A DNA stretch of 64,000 bases from Lithodes maja (Eukaryota; Arthropoda; Malacostraca; Decapoda; Lithodidae): NCBI GenBank assembly GCA_037953745.1, contig JBAKBP010004321.1, positions 1-64,000 on the forward strand. Direction: 5' to 3'. Under the pieces are notes generated by a model that saw nothing but the letters and a program-made list of their open reading frames with translations, ran no database searches and had not been told where the DNA came from. How positions within the stretch are numbered: position 1 is the stretch's first letter; each line of letters begins with the position of its first letter. The translations under genes were made by a program, and so were the position numbers. Shown piece after piece: positions 1 to 12,242 of this stretch.

Positions 1-3000
1 ACCCAGTATTATAGTTGATACCAGTCAATTGTAATATAACGAGTACCAGTATTATAGTTGATACCAGTCATTGTAATATAACGAGTACCAGTATTATAGT
101 TGATACCAGTCATTGTAATATAAACGAGTACCAGTATTATAGTTGATACCAGTCATTGTATATAACGAGTACCAGTATTATATGTTGATACCAGTCATTG
201 TAAATAACGAGTACCAGTATTATAGTTGATACCAGTCATTGTAATATAACGAGTACCAGTATTATAGTTGATACCAGTCATTGTAATATAACGAGTACCA
301 GTATTATAGTTGATACCAGTTCATTTGTAATATAACGAGTACCAGTATTATAGTTGATACCAGTCATTGTAATATAACGAGTACCAGTATTATAGTTGAT
401 ACCAGTCATTGTAATATAACGAGTACCAGTATTATAGTTGATACCAGTCATTGTAATATAACGAGTACCAGTATTATAGTTGATACCAGTCATTGTAATA
501 TAACGAGTACCAGTATTATAGTTGATACCAGTCATTGTAATATAACGAGTACCAGTATTATAGTTGATACCAGTCATTGTAATATAACGAGTACCAGTAT
601 TATAGTTGATACCAGTCATTGTAATATAACGAGTACCAGTATTATAGTTGATACCAGTCATTGTAATATAACGAGTACCAGTATTATAGTTGATACCAGT
701 CATTGTAATATAACGAGTACCAGTATTATAGTTGATACCAGTCATTGTAATATAACGAGTACCAGTATTATAGTGATACCAGTCATTGTAATATAACGAG
801 TACCAGTATTATAGTTGATACCAGTCATTGTAATATAACGAGTACCAGTATTATAGTTGATACCAGTCATTGTAATATAACGAGTACCAGTATTATAGTT
901 GATACCAGTCATTGTAATATACGAGTACCAGTATTATAGTTGATACCAGTTCATTGTAATATAACGAGTACCAGTATTATAGTTGATACCAGTCATTGTA
1001 AATATAACGAGTACCAGTATTATAGTTGATACCAGTCATTGTAATATAACGAGTACCAGTATTATAGTTGATACCAGTCATTGTAATATAACGAGTACCA
1101 GTATTATAGTTGATACCAGTCATTGTAATATAACGAGTACCAGTATTATAGTTGATACCAGTCATTGTAATATAACGAGTACCAGTATTATAGTTGATAC
1201 CAGTCATTGTAATATAACGAGTACCAGTATTATAGTTGATACCAGTCATTGTAATATAACGAGTACCAGTATTATAGTTGATACCAGTCATTGTAATATA
1301 ACGAGTACCAGTATTATAGTTGATACCAGTCATTGTAATATAACGAGTACCAGTATTATAGTTGATACCAGTCATTGTAATATAACGAGTACCAGTATTA
1401 TAGTTGATACCAGTCATTGTAATATAACGAGTACCAGTATTATAGTTGATACCAGTCATTGTAATATAACGAGTACCAGTATTATAGTTGATACCAGTCA
1501 TTGTAATATAACGAGTACCAGTATTATAGTTGATACCAGTCATTGTAATATAACGAGTACCAGTATTATAGTTGATACCAGTCATTGTAAATATAACGAG
1601 TACCAGTATTATAGTTGATACCAGTCATTGTAATATAACGAGTACCAGTATTATAGTTGATACCAGTCATTGTAATATAACGAGTACCAGTAATATAGTT
1701 GATACCAGTCATTGTAATATAACGAGTACCAGTATTATAGTTGATACCAGTCATTGTAATATAACGAGTACTAGTATTATAGTTGATACCAGTCATTGTA
1801 ATATAACGAGTACCAGTATTATAGTTGATACCAGTCATTGTAATATAACGAGTACCAGTATTATAGTTGATACCAGTCATTGTAATATAACGAGTACCAG
1901 TATTATAGTTGATACCAGTCATTGTAATATAACGAGTACCAGTATTATAGTTGATACCAGTCATTGTAATATAACGAGTACCAGTATTATAGTTGATACC
2001 AGTCATTGTAATATAACGAGTACCAGTATTATAGTTGATACCAGTCATTGTAATATAACGAGTACCAGTATTATAGTTGATACCAGTCATTGTAATATAA
2101 CGAGTACCAGTATTATAGTTGATACCAGTCATTGTAATATAACGAGTACCAGTATTATAGTTGATACCAGTCATTGTAATATAACGAGTACCAGTATTAT
2201 AGTTGATACCAGTCATTGTAATATAACGAGTACCAGTATTATAGTTGATACCAGTCATTGTAATATAACGAGTACCAGTATTATAGTTGATACCAGTCAT
2301 TGTAATATAACGAGTACCAGTATTATAGTTGATACCAGTCATTGTAATATAACGAGTACCAGTATTATAGTTGATACCAGTCATTGTAATATAACGAGTA
2401 CCAGTATTATAGTTGATACCAGTCATTGTAATATAACGAGTACCAGTATTATAGTTGATAACAGTCATTGTAATATAACGAGTACCAGTATTATAGTTGA
2501 TACCAGTCATTGTAATATAATGAGTACCAGTATTATAGTTGATACCAGTCATTGTAATATAACGAGTACCAGTATTATAGTTGATACCAGTCATTGTAAT
2601 ATAACGAGTACCAGTATTATAGTTGATACCAGTCATTGTAATATAACGAGTACCAGTATTATAGTTGATACCAGTCATTGTAATATAACGAGTACCAGTA
2701 TTATAGTTGATACCAGTCATTGTAATATAACGAGTACCAGTATTATAGTTGATACCAGTCATTGTAATATAACGAGTACCAGTATTATAGTTGATACCAG
2801 TCATTGTAATATAACGAGTACCAGTATTATAGTTGATACCAGTCATTGTAATATAACGAGTACCAGTATTATAGTTGATACCAGTCATTGTAATATAACG
2901 AGTACCAGTATTATAGTTGATACCAGTCATTGTAATATAACGAGTACCAGTATTATAGTTGATACCAGTCATTGTAATATAACGAGTACCAGTATTATAG

Positions 3001-3605
3001 TTGATACCAGTCATTGTAATATAACGAGTACCAGTATTATAGTTGATACCAGTCATTGTAATATAACGAGTACCAGTATTATAGTTGATACCAGTCATTG
3101 TAATATAACGAGTACCAGTATTATAGTTGGTACCAGTCATTGTAATATAACGAGTACCAGTATTATAGTTGATACCAGTCATTGTAATATAACGAGTACC
3201 AGTATTATAGTTGGTACCAGTCATTGTAATATAACGAGTACCAGTATTATAGTTGATACCAGTCATTGTAATATAACGAGTACCAGTATTATAGTTGATA
3301 CCAGTCATTGTAATATAACGAGTACCAGTATTATAGTTGATACCAGTCATTGTAATATAACGAGTACCAGTATTATAGTTGATACCAGTCATTGTAATAT
3401 AACGAGTACCAGTATTATAGTTGATACCAGTCATTGTAATATAACGAGTACCAGTATTATAGTTGATACCAGTCATTGTAATATAACGAGTACCAGTATT
3501 ATAGTTGATACCAGTCATTGTAAATATAACGAGTACCAGTATTATAGTTGATACAGTCATTGTAATATAACGAGTACCAGTATTATAGTTGATACCAGTC
3601 ATTGT
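1..3605. repeat. 42-bp tandem satellite, about 86 copies
   Basis: A head-to-tail array with a 42-bp period fills the left edge and continues past it. Each unit has two related parts of about 18 and 24 bp, both beginning TACCAGT, so the 42-mer may be an old dimer. Because 42 is a multiple of three and the unit lacks stops in some frames, long open frames appear on both strands; they are by-products of the period. Single-base insertions and deletions cluster in the first 1 kb and a few lie near 1590 and 3520-3555, while most of 1020-3500 is nearly uniform with scattered substitutions (for example 1693, 2461, 2521, 3130). Confidence 0.97.
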
Positions 3606-3627
3606 TTTGTAGTGCTACCTTGGAAAT

Positions 3628-3742
<115 letters not shown>

Positions 3743-4418
3743 AGCAAGAAAGTTCATTAAAAACATGTCATTCAATATCCAAGACAAGACATGAATAACC
3801 TCGACCTAATCTTTACGTCATAATACGACCTATTATAGGGAGAGGTGGTGAATGTCAGGGATTAATTTTTATAGCAACGGTTGAGTGGATCATGTTTCTA
3901 GTACTGGTCATCATCGTTCAATCACTCTTAAGAATACATGGATTAACAATAAATCTAATAAAGTCATGAAAAGTTACCCATTTTCAAGAAAACAAGATTT
4001 CAAAAACTGTTTTTAATGTAATTATTATATATATTTTTTGTTTAACAGACTTGAGTTTCATAAACCTTATCACGGATTTTATTTAATGGACCCATTTACA
4101 GACATAGCGGTATATATACTAATATAATTATGGAGTAAATTCCTGAATCCCAATTAAAATCAGGATGGCAACTCGAAATAAGCTAACATAGTGAAGCAGA
4201 AAACCCAAAGAATGTCTACATACTAATACAACTGCTCATAACACTTGCAATAGAACAAAAACATTAAATGGACAAGTTTAACCAGCCACAATATAATGAA
4301 GTTCTAAGTAACATTATAACGAGATACATAAACTATATTAATAAGATAAATTCAAATAATCATCCTGGGCAGATAACAAATGTCTAAAAAAATATGTAAA
4401 TAGCTGAAGAAGGCGCTA
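3743..4418. other. AT-rich DNA, nothing recognised
   Basis: No coding frame, RNA or repeat could be supported here. It separates the (CT)n tract from the TTAA-type repeat that BEL-1 invaded. Confidence 0.5.
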
Positions 4419-4422
4419 TTAA

Positions 4423-4640
4423 GGGGAGGTTTTTAAATTGTTCCATAGACCTCCATCAAGCTTAAAATTTCCCCCCCTTGACCCCCTTTCAACATAACTT
4501 TGTACATATTTCGGTTGAAAAATGGCCCAGCCGAAGGCCGGTTCCTCTTGAAGTACAGGCTTGCTATCGCTTACCAGAACAAACCGACACCTAAATGACA
4601 CAAAAGGTCTTAACATTGACAGAAATGGGGCGAAAGCTCT
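4423..4640 (+). mobile_element. TTAA/GGGGAG dispersed repeat (family D), left half
   Basis: Starts TTAA-GGGGAGG (TTAA at 4419-4422) and aligns with the complete copy at 36554-36871, including the small palindrome GGCCGAAGGCC and a segment reading roughly GCTATCGCTTACCAG. It stops abruptly at 4640, where the BEL-1 LTR begins; the continuation is at 10834-10938. This shows the repeat was present before BEL-1 inserted. Confidence 0.8.
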
Positions 4641-5214
4641 TGTCAGGAATTTAGATAAAGAAGTTAAATTACATATCACTGGTACATGAAATAACCCAAC
4701 AAATAGTTATAATATAATTACCAACGACGTAGTCGTCGATGGGTGTAATCCAGTCCCCCACACACGGCTAATTCAATTGCATGACATGTAGGAATGTTCA
4801 CATAATACAATATCGATACAATGAACTTAGCTTAGAGGACTGGTGATGTAGGACTGTTGTTTATAGATTAGTAGTTGTAGCACATGGTGAACTGTGGGTT
4901 GAGTCAGAGCGGGGGGAGTGGGGGGGGAGATGTTGGCTGTATGGTGTTGATTGAGAGACTAAAGGGCCGGCGTCCGATCGCTTCGCGAAATTACATATGG
5001 CTGCCGGCTCATAATAATTATAACCCATAACTTGGTTCATAATACATCTAGAGCTGATGTAGATATTTATACATTACAGTTAATATTTAACCTAACTTAA
5101 GAATAAACTACAATACACAAAGAACCAGCCGAAATCGTACAAGCGATACGATACCGCCAAATTCAAATGTCCTATTGGACCAAAACCTGTCGGATCATTA
5201 CCCTATTCCCGACA
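4641..5214 (-). repeat. BEL-1 3' LTR
   Basis: 574 bp, closely matching the other three LTR copies (10288, 18063, 24693). It contains a G-rich patch around 4911-4930 and has lost one G near 5190 relative to the others. The sequence just inside it (5215-5230) reads purine-rich on the minus strand, as expected for a polypurine tract. Confidence 0.92.
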
Positions 5215-5284
5215 TATTGCCCGCCACCAAAAATGATATACAGGAGCTATATACAGAAAACAAAAAAAGGACATCATAGTCAAA

Positions 5285-8228
5285 GATCACCTTGTTTGAT
5301 CTTTGATCTCCAAAGATCCACGGAACTCATAGCCGTCCTCCTTTTGGGACGAGCGCCACCTGAAGCCTGAGGAGGATCATCCTTCTCATCATCAGCTGCC
5401 CCACCTTGAGGAGCACTGTCACCAGCACTCTCCCGCGGAGGGGTATCAGTAGAGACGCCAGGATCATCCGGCAGTTCTACATCCTGCTCCAAGGGATATA
5501 ACCTTACGACTGGCGAGTAGTAACCCCAGTTGAAGTTCGTATTCTAGCAACCCTTATAAGACCATCAATGCCCTGGAACAAATCGATAATCCTCCCAAGC
5601 TTCCAAAATAACCTAGGACGCTCATCATGAATCAGGACGATATCCCCGATACGAGGCCATCGTTGATTCGTCCCTTTGATCTTATGAGAGTGACGCTCGC
5701 GAAGAGACAGCAAATATTTTTGGGACCACCGTTTCCATAGATCGTCGGACACCTTGTTTACATACTGGAAGCGACGATGTGTGGCGTCAGCATTGCCGAA
5801 CGTAGGGTCTTGCAGATCTTCGTCATTTACGACGATCTAGGAAAGGTATTAAGGGTTCGTCCACGTGTTAGCATAGAAGGCGAAATGGGTAAGAGGTCAT
5901 CAACATCTGCCGAGATATAGGTCAAGGGCCTGTCGTTGACTGACATCTCATTTCTATTAAGATGGTTGCAACTCCAGTCTGGTCACCAGTGCCCTTCCTA
6001 ATACCTTCTTCATGGCAGATTTGACGATACCGATAGTTCTCTCCCAAATCGCCCCGAACCATGGTGCACGTGCTGGTATAAATCTCCACTGACAACCCTT
6101 TCCAGTGAGGGTAGCCACAACCTGCAGGTCATCCATTAAACTCTGGAGATATTTAGAGGCCCCGACAAAACAAGTCGCATTATAGCTCATAATAATTTGA
6201 GGGAAACCATTGCGGCCTGCAAAGCGTCTTAGAGTATGCAAAAACCCCTCACTGGATAGGTCGTCAATCAATTCAATATGAATCGCTCTGGTTACCGCAC
6301 ATGTGAATAGAACGGCATATACCTTTATGATATTACCTGGCGATTCTCTAACATGAATCGCTCCGGTGTAGTCTACCCCGGTTACCTGAAATGGTTCAGT
6401 CCTTTGTACCCTGAACTAAGGCAAGGGAGGTAGATCAACTGGGGAGTAAGGCTTACCCTGTAATCTTTTACAGATAGTACAGCTATTGTGGATCCCTTTA
6501 ATTGCTTGTCGCATCTTAGGGATCCACTAACGTTGTCGCATATACGCCAGAACATAATTTACGCCAAAATGTAGGCAGGTCCTATGGCATTGGCGAATCA
6601 ACAGTTTGGTAATCAAATGAGAGGAGCTAAGGAGGACAGGATATTTCGCAGAATCAATAATGTCCGCCTTTTGTATCCTGCCTCTACACTTAATTATGCC
6701 TCCTTCCATATATAATCCTAGCTGCCTCATTAAGTTTGAGGGTTTGGCCTTTGACTCCTTGCTCAGGATTTGATGTTCAGTAGGATAAGATTCCTTTTGT
6801 ACTAAACATATTAGTTTTGCTTCTGCTGATCTCAATTCATGGAGTCTGATATGCTTCGAATCTTCACTAAGGAAAGACCCGTGAGCCCGACTTCTCATGT
6901 TGTTAATTAAACGGTATATCCATGCAAATACCCGTATTACTTGATCATAGCTGCCGTAACGTTCCCACTCTACCAACTTGTTATCCTGATGTGTAGTACT
7001 CACATTCGAACTACTTAACACATCATCTTGGGGCCGACTTGAAGGATCAGATATGCATTCCCTGAAATCCTGAGGCCATTCAGTAGGAGATGTAAGCCAT
7101 GGAGGTCCATGCCACCAACTAGAGGACAACATAAACTGTTGCGCCGAGATCACCCGGGAAACGATGTCACTGGGGTTATCCCTGGTGCTCACAGAGCGAA
7201 ATTTAGCTGTAGGAACTAAGTTATGTATCTCATCAGTGCGATTAGAAACATAAACAGGTAACACTTTCTGGCTGTGTACCCATGAAAGCGCTATTTGACT
7301 GTCGCTCCAGACATAGACGTTATTAATCTGTAGTATGTCTGTATAAGCATCCAGTGTAAACTTTATTAGATGAGCAGACAGAAACAATGCAGTAAGTTCT
7401 AATTTAGGAACTGTAATCTTCTTTATAGGGGCTACTTTGGCCTTCGCTATAGCCAGCGTCGCTTCACTACCATTGCATATGTATATGGCAGTACCGTACG
7501 CACTATTACTAGCATCAGAAAAGGCATGTAGATCCACCTGTTGACCATTAATAACCTGACGATTAAGCTGGACCTTGCAACATGTGGAAAGGTCCGACCG
7601 AATCAACCACCAAGTATCTTGTAACTCAGTCGGGAGGGGCGTGTCCCAATCTAGTTTTAGCCGCCACAGTTGCTGTAAAAACAGTATCGTCAGTTATCAT
7701 TCCAAGGCAGCCTTACCACATACTGACCCCTGCCAGAGTCATACGTTACAGTCTCTTCATACGAGCTTAACGCTAGCTTGGACTCACGATCAAGTTCATG
7801 TGGGTCAATTCCAATATTGTCCAAGTCCCATAGCTTATCTACTGTATATCAGTACATGTATTATCAGGCACCTTTGGCCTAATATATTTATCTATGGGGC
7901 TTACTGCTACCTTGAGGACCGTAACCACCTCCACCTGTGTGTCTTGAGAGGAAGTGGCATAGGATCCAGAAATGGCATACCCTTGGATCGTGGGGAGCAT
8001 TATAAGCTTATCTACCCGCCGATATCCAGGGTGAACCAGGTCGTAGTAATAATCAGCTCCGACCAGTAGCATAATACCATTGTTAGCAGAGAGTTGATCA
8101 TCAGCCAGTTTATAACCCTTGCTTCTGAGATATTTCAAATGTGGTTGAATCTCTGATGCTATATAGAAACTGGTTAGTGTGTCGACCACAACAGCCTTGA
8201 TGGGACATACCTTTTTTTCTATAAACAT
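5285..8228 (-). pseudogene. BEL-1 pol remnant (PR/RT N-term, RNase H, integrase, C-term domain)
   Basis: Read on the minus strand, 8228 to about 7694 covers the segment between protease and RT. A junction at about 7683-7692 then replaces roughly 0.9 kb that BEL-2 retains (about 21116-22040), removing the whole RT catalytic core. Next come an RNase H-like part (motif DLHAFSDASNSAYG) and an integrase with HHCC zinc finger and core (MSYNATCF where BEL-2 has MSDNATCF, so an expected catalytic Asp is replaced by Tyr). The C-terminal DUF5641-like region (DDLWKRW, PRIGDIVLIHDE) follows in pieces. Further lesions: a stop in the zinc-finger linker near 6525, a stop near 6415, frame changes near 5830 and 5515. 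Clearly inactive. Confidence 0.88.
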
Positions 8229-9490
8229 AGGAAATCTCCACTATATCATAGTCACTGGTATCTATTTCACCAGTGAAACCATGGAGACGCAAATTCTCTT
8301 GACCCTTGCTGGTACACTTGAGCTGGGGTAATGGTGACCGCAGAACGAATGACCTCTGTGAGCACTGGTCAAGTAAGGTGCGCGTCATTATAGTATTATT
8401 ATTACTCCCCACTACTGGCAGCATCATAGTAGGAAGCAATTGACATTCTCGAGAAGCAATGGACATGGCAGATACTTTATCACCCTCGCTCTTACTTTTT
8501 TCATGTGACTCTTTGGGGGTTCTCCCATTTTCTTTGCCGTCGTGCTGATCAGACTGGGTGCAAAGGGAAAACCAATGTTTCCCCTTGCAATACTTACAAG
8601 GTTTGATGTAGGAATTGGTGCAAGTACTGTTGAAGTGGTCTCTTGCCAGACAGCTGGTACATAACTTAAGCGATTTAGCCTTGCTAATCTTCTGTGTAGC
8701 CTTAGGATACTTAGGACACTGATACCACAGATGACCGTGGACACTGCACAACTTACAACCTAATGATATTGGCCTTTTCTGTTTAGGAGAAGTCTGTACC
8801 AGGAAAGCTGCAGTAGATGGCGACATCTCCACTTGTCGGTAGTGTCCAGTACTCTCCATATTGAAGACTTCAGTCTGGTACACCTGCACCAACGCTTCCA
8901 AGTTTAGTGGAGAGTCGCTTAGTTGTCGTCTTAAGATTTCCCTTAGGGGAGAGGGTATCTTATTCAAGATATTTACACTAAATATCTCCTCCTTGGTGAC
9001 GGCCATTGTCTCCATAGATCGGAGGAGGCTCTCAAAGGAGGCATAGTACTCCTTTAGGGCCGTCACATCATAGGATGGAGGTTCCAGCGTGAAGAACTTA
9101 GTAATTAACGCGGTCTTGATGACTTCCACTCTCCCGTAAGTTCTCTTCAGCAACTCCACTGCAGACTCGTAGCTGGTAGCTTCTAGCTTGTACCCATCGA
9201 CTAACTTCAATGCCTCCCCTTTCAATTGACCACGGAGATATGTGAACCTTTTGGATGGATGTGAGTGTTTTATTATGATGGACGGAACACTCAAAGATAT
9301 CCCAAAATCCAGTCCAGGTAGCCGAATCCCCGGAAAAGGTAGGCAAAGTAAGCTTCGGCAGGTTATAACCAGTCGCCCTTGGTGTACCGGTATCCTTAAC
9401 AGAGGTTGATTCTTGGGTGGAAGATGGTCTGGCTAAGGCTGTATTAACATCCTCAAAGTACTCAAGATCTGCCGACATTTCTTCTTCCAC
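8110..9490 (-). pseudogene. BEL-1 gag/protease remnant
   Basis: Minus-strand gag in two frames: about 9490-9255 and 9294-8110. They are separated by a one-base insertion near 9250 (four Ts where BEL-2 has three). Recognisable parts are the BEL gag core (LPTFSGDSATWTGFWDIFE), two Cys/His knuckles (CKLCSVHGHLWYQCP and CKYCKGKHWFSLC) and a protease-like motif LLDQCSQRSF. The N-terminal part present in BEL-2 is missing because of a deletion between two GTCAG sites. At an A7 run (minus strand, near 8216) the frame changes into pol, exactly as in BEL-2. Confidence 0.88.
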
Positions 9491-10287
9491 ATTGTCAGAC
9501 TACAAACCGTTAATCGCTTAGGAATCAACAGCGGCAAACCCCCATTACTTAAGAATTTTACTCAACAAGAATTACATAGTACTTACATCCCCCTTAACAT
9601 AAACTATCGAAAGGAAATTATTTAACTAGACAAAAGAATTAAATACTAAATCCATTAAGAGAAAGGGTAAGGTGAAGCACTAATTATTGTAAGCCCTTTA
9701 TAGGTAAGCCTAGTTGGTTAAGCTACAATCATGAGGTCTGACTATTAACTGTCAATCGCTTAGGAATTAACAAAGACCGACACTCATGACCGCCACTTTA
9801 AGCAACTAGGCCTAGGCTATTATGAAATTGAAATATAAAAGGTCACATGAGAACCCTCCCCACCAGCATAATTAATAATGAGTCCCACAATGACAAAACA
9901 CAACGAACACCACAGGCACACCACCAAAGCGAAATGAACAGCAACCTCAGACACCTGCAGGCCTAGACTGCCTAGCCTAGCCTAGCCTATGAGCGCAAAA
10001 TGGTGCCCGACGAAATTACCCCTACCCCAATCTTCAGCCCAGCTAACCCACCAAAAAAACGCCAAGGATCACATGCCCAAAAAAAACCTGGAAACTAGCC
10101 CCAAAAAAGATAGGGACGGCGCCTAAATGGTAAAAAACACGAGGGAAAGAAGCTGGGTCGAAACTAGGGAAATGGCAGTCGGCCAACAACGCGCGAGGCG
10201 GCAGCCATTTGTAAGCCCAAAAGCGTCAAGGAAGCAAACAAAACGGTACTACGGTAAGGAAGCCTTAGGGCACGAAGGACCATTATT
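9491..10287 (-). other. BEL-1 5' leader and primer-binding site
   Basis: Untranslated leader between the 5' LTR and gag. Immediately inside the LTR, the complement of 10266-10282 reads TGGTCCTTCGTGCCCTA, a plausible primer-binding site because it starts TGG, the complement of a tRNA CCA end. The matching tRNA was not identified. A short run of TAGCC repeats lies near 9968-9990. No coding frame is supported here. Confidence 0.6.
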
Positions 10288-10833
10288 TGTCGGGAATTTA
10301 GATAAAGAGGTTAAATTGAATATCACTGGTACATGAAATATCCCAACAAATAGTTATAATATAATTACCAACGACGTAGTCGTCGATGGGTGTAATCCAG
10401 TCCCCCACACACGGCTAATTCAATTGCATGACATGTAGGAATGTTCACATAATACAATATCGATACAATGAACTTAGCTTAGAGGACTGGTGATGTAGGA
10501 CTGTTGTTTATAGATTAGTAGTTGTAGGGGGGGGGGGGGGGGGGTGATGTAGGTTGTATGGTGTTGATTGAGAGACTAAAGGGCCGGCGTCCGATCGCTT
10601 CGCGAAATTACATATGGCTGCAGGCTCATAATAATGATAACCCATAACTTGGTTTCATAATACATCTAGAGCTGATGTAGATATTTATACATTACAGTTA
10701 ATATTTAACCTATCTTAAGAATAAACTACAATACACAAAGAACCAGCCGAAATCGTACAAGCGATACGATACCGCCAAATTCAAATGTCCTATTGGACCA
10801 AAACCTGTCGGGATCATTACCCTATTCCCGACA
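10288..10833 (-). repeat. BEL-1 5' LTR
   Basis: 546 bp, 28 bp shorter than its partner. The difference is mainly at 10527-10546, where a pure run of about 18 G replaces the longer G-rich segment seen at 4885-4935. Confidence 0.92.
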
Positions 10834-10938
10834 GCTCTTAAAGTCGCCAAACTAAAGGGGCGAACGTCTTAAAATCTCAAAAGCAATGGAGCTAAACATG
10901 AGGGAGAAAGGGGTCTAGGAAAATTTCCGTCAAGTGGA
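10834..10938 (+). mobile_element. Family D repeat, right half
   Basis: Continues the repeat interrupted at 4640: it begins with the duplicated GCTCT and aligns with 36750-36865 (GCAATGG(A/G)GCTAAAC, GAGGGAGAAAGGGGTC). Its expected right end is replaced by the start of the 51-bp tandem repeat. Confidence 0.78.
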
Positions 10939-11147
10939 AATCAATAACTATGATCTACAACAAAACCATTTCAGCATGGCAACATACCCGATCAATAACT
11001 ATGATCTACAACAAAACCATTTCAGCATGGCAACATACCCGATCAATAACTATGATCTACAATAAAACCATTTCAGCATGGCAACATACCCGATCAATAA
11101 CTATGATCTACAACAAAACCATTTCAGCATGGCAACATACCCGATCA
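10939..11147 (+). repeat. 51-bp tandem repeat, 4 copies
   Basis: Four near-identical 51-bp units containing CATTTCAGCATGGCAACATA, with one C to T change in the third. The period is a multiple of three, so it stays open in one frame, but there is no other coding evidence. Confidence 0.95.
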
Positions 11148-11230
11148 ATGAACATTGGCTAATTATGCTCCTAAGTAATATCGTTCATTAAACTAATAAC
11201 CCCCAAAGAATATTAATTTAAATAAAACAT

Positions 11231-11300
11231 TTGATCCTCCCAGGATTCGAACCCAGGTCACCACTTACAAAACTTACACGCTCTAACCATCAAGATATTT
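11231..11300 (-). repeat. tRNA-like sequence (probable SINE head or tRNA pseudogene)
   Basis: On the minus strand there is a pol III B-box-like GGGTTCGAATCCTGG and, about 35 nt upstream, an A-box-like GATGGTTAGAGCG. The spacing fits a tRNA. Terminal pairing is weak, so a functional tRNA is unlikely. Confidence 0.5.
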
Positions 11301-12172
11301 AGAAATTCAGCACATGCCCATAATGAATATCTGTTTATCGAATACTGGATATCAATCAAATCATATACTAGACCCTACTGCACTATGAAGAGCGTATACT
11401 GCTATTTCTCATTAATATTTAAAATAAAAACAAATTTGGAAAAAAAGTTGTCAAAAATGTATAGGCAAAGAACAAAATAGCATTTCTTAACATGGATATC
11501 AAAATCACAAATATCTTCGAACATGTTGACGATAAATTTAACTAAAATATCAGAAGTAAAATTGTTGACATTGTGCCCCTCCCACAAAGCTTATAACCCC
11601 ATAAGTGTCTATTGATATAAAATATATCTTATGTCATAACAGACGGTGTACTCTGGCATAATATAGTGCATACTCTGATGGATTGATAATTGGCTTACTG
11701 GACACTTCCAAACAATAGTATTTGTAATACCTTGGTAAACTTATGAACTGAACTTCCAACCAGTCTCGACTACATAATAATCTCGCTCTTAACCCCGATT
11801 AACGGTACTTAAAAAAATAAAAAATAAAACAAAAAAATGGAAAGGTGGGGATTGGGCCTGAGTATATAGATAGATAGATAGACATGTATATAGGAGCCCG
11901 TTTTCTGTGCAGATAGCATAGATAGATTTACCTACCAGCAGCCTAGTACGAGGACCAGTTGATGTGTTGTTTTTTTGTTTTTGTTTTTCTTTATAAGTGA
12001 GTGAGGGAGAAAAAAGGCAGAACTGCCTGTAGCGGGTGTCTACCCCAGAGTTGAAAGAGTGACAGGGCCAAAATCAAGGGACGTTCGAGCCAAAATGCCT
12101 GGACACACGGAGGTTGAAGCAATTTAAGTCATAGGAAAAGGGAAAGACTGTCTGTATCCATTTGCATTCATT

Positions 12173-12175
<3 letters not shown>
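11301..12175. other. AT-rich DNA with a LINE 3' tail
   Basis: No gene is supported. The only recognised item is a fragment at about 11836-11883, GGGGATTGGGCCTGAG followed by TAGATAGATAGATA. It equals the last bases and GATA tail of the LINE copies at 17510-17562 and 43395-43438, so it is an extremely 5'-truncated copy. Confidence 0.6.

Positions 12176-12238
<63 letters not shown>
12176..12238. repeat. (TC)n microsatellite, left of LINE copy 1
   Basis: 63 bp of perfect TC directly abutting the truncated LINE. A matching tract lies directly at its 3' end (13966-14038). Confidence 0.97.

Positions 12239-12239
<1 letters not shown>

Positions 12240-12242
<3 letters not shown>

Larger units (their letters stand above)
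4641..10833 (-). mobile_element. BEL-1: degenerate BEL/Pao LTR retrotransposon
   Basis: A minus-strand LTR element of 6,193 bp. LTRs start TGTC(A/G)GGAAT and end ATTCCCGACA, giving the short terminal inverted repeat of LTR elements. It is flanked by a 5-bp target duplication GCTCT (4636-4640 and 10834-10838). Internal order on the minus strand is gag, protease, RT remnant, RNase H, integrase and C-terminal domain, as in BEL/Pao. Compared with BEL-2 it has lost about 0.9 kb of RT and about 230 bp of the gag start, and carries frameshifts, so it cannot be autonomous. Confidence 0.93.

Noticed and set aside
278..3602. Long open frames on both strands (MTGINYNTGTRYIT and TSTSIIVDTSHCNI repeats)
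   Set aside because: They are produced by a 42-bp satellite whose period is a multiple of three; no start context, unique sequence or domain.
1..3605. CRISPR-like array
   Set aside because: Units are contiguous with no unique spacers, and the surroundings are eukaryotic transposons.
10127..10336. Short plus-strand frame in the BEL-1 leader
   Set aside because: Antisense to the element's leader and LTR, no homology, and not kept in BEL-2.
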